From Cunninghamella blakesleeana (lineage: Eukaryota > Mucoromycota > Mucoromycetes > Mucorales > Cunninghamellaceae): 64,000 bases of DNA. Under the pieces are notes generated by a model. That model had not been told where the DNA came from, ran no database searches, and saw only the letters and a list, made by a program, of their open reading frames with translations. Positions 59,801 to 64,000 of the stretch are shown piece after piece (position 1 is the stretch's first letter; every line of letters starts with the position of its first letter). Where the stretch lies: positions 6,322,001-6,386,000 of the forward strand of contig JAFCIZ010000001.1 in NCBI GenBank assembly GCA_017871115.1. Reading direction: 5' to 3'. The position numbers and the translations under genes are program-made.

Positions 59801-62800
59801 ATTGAAAAATAACTATCATAATACCATTTTTTTTTAATATTTATATATTTGTGAATATAATATTTATTTATTTTTTTTCATTGTACGTATACTTTTTTTT
59901 TTTATTTATTTTTTTTTTAAAAGCATTTTTATTATTTTTTATCCCTTTTTTAGTATATAAATATACTTATTTCCCTTAATTGTATATTCCATTTCACCCA
60001 CACATACACTTTAATATCTTTTTTTAATAAACAATTTTATTTTTTTTTAGAAAAAAAAATAAACATATCTTGATTAACTTAATTATTGTAATGAAGAATT
60101 TGTTTTTTAACTTTTATAAAAAAATAAAATAGGTTATGGAATTTCCAAGTTTAAAGTCATTAATGGATGACAGAGTATCATGTGCTTCTTTGTTATTTCA
60201 CACCTATACAGTTTAATGCCCGCCATTCTGTTCCATTTTTGGTAAGTGAAAAAATGATTGGGTAAAAAAGGAGTTCGAAGGTCTTGGCTAAAATAAGGAT
60301 TTACAATGATAACATTAATTCCCTAGGTTTTTTTTTTTTTTGAAGAAAGAAAACGTTGACTTAAAACACCATCCTCTTCACCATTGCCATTGTATTTAAA
60401 CCATTCTTGAGATCACTTTAAAAAAATTCCGATTTTTTTTACGTAAAAAAATACAAATACTTCAAAATGATAATAATAAAATAGTAATAATTAGTATTTC
60501 AGGGCAATAATGCACTCCTTTTTGAAATCATCCTGATAATTTAAGCATCTAATTTTACTCTATTTAAATTTGAAAAAATTAGAATCCATAATAATCATAT
60601 AATAAAAATTATTACAGCTATATATATATGATCACAGCTTAAAAAAAGGGTCATTAGAAATGGTTGATACTTTTACATGCCGTAGTTTAGTGCATCCATA
60701 AGAACTAGAAAAAAAAATTGGAAGATAGTGAAATGATAAAAAAAGTGGTGTAAATGTATAAAATAAAATTATTGGCCTAAAAAAAAAGCAATTAGAATTG
60801 GATATTTTTGGTACATGTTGTAGTTCAATATTCAACAAAAAACTAGTTCAAGAATTAGAGCAAGATAGGTTAATAAAAAACCTAGATATCTGTCAAATAT
60901 AACAATAATGCAAACTAATTATATGAAGATTACAATTTAAAAATCTTTCAAAAATCATTAATTTTATGTATATTGTAACTTGACTTGGAAGTGCAGTATG
61001 CAGAGATAGGTAATAGTAAATTGGATATATATCCGTACGTGGTGAGGTTTTTTTTTGTTTTTTGTTTTTCTTCAAAAACAATTAAAACACCAAAAAAAAA
61101 AAATTTTTTTTTTCTGATTTTTTCATTTCTGCCTTCATTTTCAATTTTATCATTCTTTTCCTAGGATACTTATTTAAAAAAAAACACGCACTATAAAATA
61201 AATATAAAATGAAAAAGTAAGATAAAGAGGTTTGATGGATAGAATAAATATAAAAAAATAAACTTATATTCAACCAGGGGATTGAAATTTTGAAGGATAA
61301 AATAAATGAAGAGGAATTTAATATATTTATTTGATATATTAATATATTAATTGGATATATAAAAAGGTAATGAAACTCCTTTTATAGTGCTTGTATTATC
61401 TATCACCTACTATGTAGACTTTTTTTAAAAATAAAGAAATTGACAACGAATTTATTGTTTTCAGCTATATTATCAGTACCATTTTATTATATAATAACTC
61501 GTCGACTAATATAGACGCAAGCTATAATATTAACTTTATGGAGTTATTCACTTAAATGGTAAAACAAAATAAAAAGCATAGATCACTTCGTGCCAAGAAT
61601 TATTCCTTTTTTTCTTTGAAATCAAAAATCTGTCAAACCATAAGAATCGGTTTCATTGTTTAAAAAAAATTGAAACAGTCATAAAAATATATTGCAAATC
61701 AGTATATGTTTTATATGCGTGAAGATACTCGTTATGATATCATTGCCAATGTGTGGCATATACTATATAGTTAAGGAGACATATCGGATGTAGTGCTACC
61801 TTAAATTAGTTATATTACACAAAAAAATTGATCTAGCTTGAGCGGTATATTGACGATCATTTATGCTTGATTTGCAAATAACAATAACATAAATAACTTT
61901 TATATTATAAATATATCTTTTATTGTCTATATTAAAAAAAAAAAAGAAAAGAAAAGAAAAAATAAAAATATAATAATAGTAATAATAAAGTACATATGTA
62001 AAAACATATAAAATTAACGTTTTTTATATTTTGAAATAAAAAAAAAGTCCTTTATGCAAAAGATAGTTTTGGATTATCGCCAAATCAAATATTTTTTTTT
62101 TTCACTTTTGTTATGGTAACGAAATAATATTAAAAATTACCTTTGATAAGCGTATTATTCCATCAGTATTATATTTATTTTATTTTTAAAATATATCATA
62201 TATAATAAAATTAAATTATATAGTTTTTATATAATTTCCTTATTTTTTAACAAACCCATTGAAAAAGAAAGAAATGTTTCAGGTGATTTACTTTGATCCA
62301 AGAGTCGTCAACTTGGCATGCATTCATAATGATAAACAACATAGTACAAGATGGAGATGAGGTTTAAATTTAGGAAAATCATAGTATCACCTGCTGTTTT
62401 TCCAAATCAAGACAAATACAAACTTAAAAAAAAAAATTTTTTTTTATTGACTTTTATTAAAAAGATTTTATTATATATACATATATATAGCAATAATGAT
62501 AATAATGATAATAAAAATCAATATATTACAAGGATAATATATAAATACAAGTGCGGTTATTGTTTAAATAATATATAAAATATATGATATATTTAAATAT
62601 GAGTAAATAAAATAATATTTTAGACAATGGATTAGTCCATGCAAATTGTCGGAGAATTAAAAAAAATCGGTACTATATAAAATAGCTTGCCTTTTTTAAT
62701 TTTTTTTTTTTTTTGTTCTTTTCTCTTCTTTGTCTTCCTTTTTCTTTTAAACCACACTCCTAATTTTTTTTTATTATTATTAATCTTTTTATTATATTTA

Positions 62801-62894
62801 ATCTCTTATTTGTATCATTAATACTTATCATTATAACGTGTTAAAATTGTTTAATTTTTAGTTTTTTCTTTTTTCTTTTCATCTTCAAGTAATA
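59801..62894. other. 3.1-kb gene-poor spacer
   Basis: The longest stretch without a gene. It contains low-complexity DNA plus several islands of more complex sequence: a 26-codon frame (60138-60218), two imperfect copies of a segment of about 55 bp (60640-60700 and 60777-60835), a coding-like patch at 61689-61800 and a 28-codon frame at 62274-62360. None matches a family I know. The last 200 bp is a pyrimidine-rich promoter for the channel gene. Confidence 0.5.
60638..60835. repeat. Imperfect direct duplication of about 55 bp
   Basis: Two segments starting at GCTTAAAAAAAGGG (60638) and GCCTAAAAAAAAAG (60776) share the order ATTAGAA-TGG-TTTT-ACATG-GTAGTT with scattered differences, roughly two in three bases the same by eye. 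They lie about 138 bp apart in the same orientation. Confidence 0.5.
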
Positions 62895-64000
62895 ATGTCT
62901 GATACTGGTGAAGATCAAAAAGGGTATGTATATAAATATATGGCAAAAGTTTTTATTTTATTATCATATATTTGTTTATATTTTGTCAACTAATTTATAT
63001 TTTATATTTATATTATTAAACGTTTATAGTTTCGATAGTTCAGTCCCAACCTTTATATCAGCTTTATGGTTCAATGCTGCACTTGCTGTTGGTTTTTTTG
63101 TAGCTTTTTTAATTCTTAAAAACAAACGCCCACAAACATATGCTCCAAGAACCTATGCTATACCTTTAGAGTAAAATAATTTTACAAATATTTATGTTTT
63201 GTGTATTTATTTATACAAACAGTATACTTATATATATACACACTTCTATTTATTATTGTTATTATCTATCTACAATAGAAAACGACCGCCTACACTATCG
63301 AAAGGGCCGATACTGTGGATAGTAGAAATGCTGAAAATACCTGATGATCAATTAATAAAATCAATGGGGTTGGATAGATTTATGATGCTCAAATTTTTAC
63401 GAATGGGCATTGTCGTCTTTGTTAGTTTTTCAATTATTGCTATTCCAATCTTATTCCCTCTTAATATCATTGGCCAAAAGGACTCTCCAGGACTTAATCT
63501 TCTTACTATGGGTAATGTGAATGATGCTAGGCGTTTATGGGCTCATTTGGTACTCTCTATTATTTTAACCGGTAAAATATATATACAACAGACTATAATG
63601 ATTAAAATCATAACTATTGTTTTTTCCTTTACTAACCTTTTTTTTAATAGCTGGATTAATATATTATACATTCCGTGAAACTAGACATTATTTAGTATTA
63701 AGACGTAACTACTTATTATCAGATGAATATAGGGAATCTGTGATGGCACGTAGTCTTTTTGTTCCCTCTATTCCTGAAGGAATAAACAATGTAGAAGCTC
63801 TTAAAAGAATTTTTGGTCGGTTCCCTGGTGGCGTCCGTTTTGTTTGGCTCAATCGGTAAAGAAAAAAAAAAAAGGAAAATAAGTGGTAAAAAAAAATGTA
63901 ACAAGTAACACAATTCTTAATTTGCTTTTTTTTTAAAACCCCATTTTTTTAAAAAAAAATCTATGCATATTATTTAGCGACTTAAAAGACCTTCCAGATC
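62895..64000 (+). CDS. CSC1: CSC1/OSCA/TMEM63-type osmosensitive cation channel, 3' partial
   Basis: Members are mechanically or osmotically gated calcium-permeable channels; fungal forms (Csc1, Phm7, Rsn1) sit in plasma or internal membranes. Exons: 62895-62923, 63030-63170, 63279-63571, 63651-63855, and 63978 running off the right edge. The N terminus is MSDTGEDQKGFDSSVPTFIS. Transmembrane segment 1 follows (ALWFNAALAVGFFVAFLIL), then the NKRPQTYAPRTY-type linker. Next are LDRFMMLKFLRMGIVVFVSF, NDARRLWAHLVLSIILT and LIYYTFRETRHYLVLRRNYL, and then ARSLFVPSIPEGINN with the RFPGGVRFVWLNRDLKDLPD block that opens the large cytosolic region. This matches the N-terminal late-exocytosis and cytosolic domains. 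The pore region lies outside the window. Confidence 0.93.

Noticed and set aside
60632..60838. 68-codon minus-strand ORF
   Set aside because: Overlaps the degenerate duplication and a poly(A) run. Not convincing as a gene, but the duplication itself is reported.
62351..62578. 75-codon ORF before CSC1
   Set aside because: Lys/Asn/Ile-rich translation of AT repeats, no motif; likely chance in AT-rich DNA.

Overview
The window is eukaryotic nuclear DNA, almost certainly from an early-diverging fungus. A Mucoromycota or Mucorales-like species is my inference; the species cannot be named from the sequence. It is very AT-rich, with spacers full of poly(A), poly(T), (TA)n and (TTA)n runs. Genes are close together on both strands and rich in short introns of roughly 60-200 nt with GTAAGT-like donors. 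The products are fungal: sterol glucosyltransferase with GRAM and PH modules, Ecm33-type GPI protein, Taf14, Hpc2, Fzo1 and Crz1-like factors. I rebuilt the coding exons by hand from donor, acceptor and reading-frame agreement and family sequence knowledge. No tRNA, rRNA, CRISPR array or intact mobile element was seen.

Layout. 1-4411 (+): 3' part of sterol 3-beta-glucosyltransferase (ATG26/UGT51). 4872-7168 (+): carnitine acetyltransferase. 8078-9735 (-): TAF14-like YEATS protein. 10344-13719 (+): probable ATRIP/Rad26 checkpoint protein. 14614-16475 (+): heat shock factor. 16809-17636 (-): unknown AT-hook protein. 17968-19770 (+): Tpa1/OGFOD1 prolyl hydroxylase. About 20305-22163 (+): RagC/Gtr2 GTPase. 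22419-23412 (+): MDP-1 phosphatase. 23724-25120 (+): Ecm33-like wall protein. 25547-28950 (-): Trm4/NSUN2 tRNA methyltransferase, divergent from 29186-34362 (+): SMC1 cohesin. 34576-38317 (+): a CUL2-like cullin. 39034-40178 (-): Erv14/cornichon. 41307-44096 (-): Fzo1 mitofusin. 44698-47492 (+): Hpc2/ubinuclein. 48915-50048 (+): Crz1-like zinc-finger factor. 52242-53208 (-): class I methyltransferase. 53692-57512 (-): MCM2. 59447-59800 (+): small Ser-rich protein with a PP1-docking-like motif. 62895 to the right edge (+): CSC1/OSCA channel, 3' truncated.

How the genes relate. This is mostly conserved housekeeping content, not a dedicated gene cluster. Several genes act in chromosome biology (SMC1, MCM2, ATRIP, HPC2, TAF14, cullin), and three of them carry a CRCGAAA-type (SBF/MBF/E2F-like) element close upstream. 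Others belong to nutrient, stress and calcium signalling (Gtr2, HSF, Crz1-like, CSC1), secretion and cell wall (Erv14, Ecm33) or organelle metabolism (carnitine acetyltransferase, Fzo1). I found no convincing new multi-gene system. The most unusual items are gene-structure oddities (a GC-AG intron, an ATG-only exon, a 16-nt exon), a fungal cullin closer to CUL2 than to CUL1, the promoter elements, and several unexplained islands in the 3.1-kb spacer at 59.8-62.9 kb.
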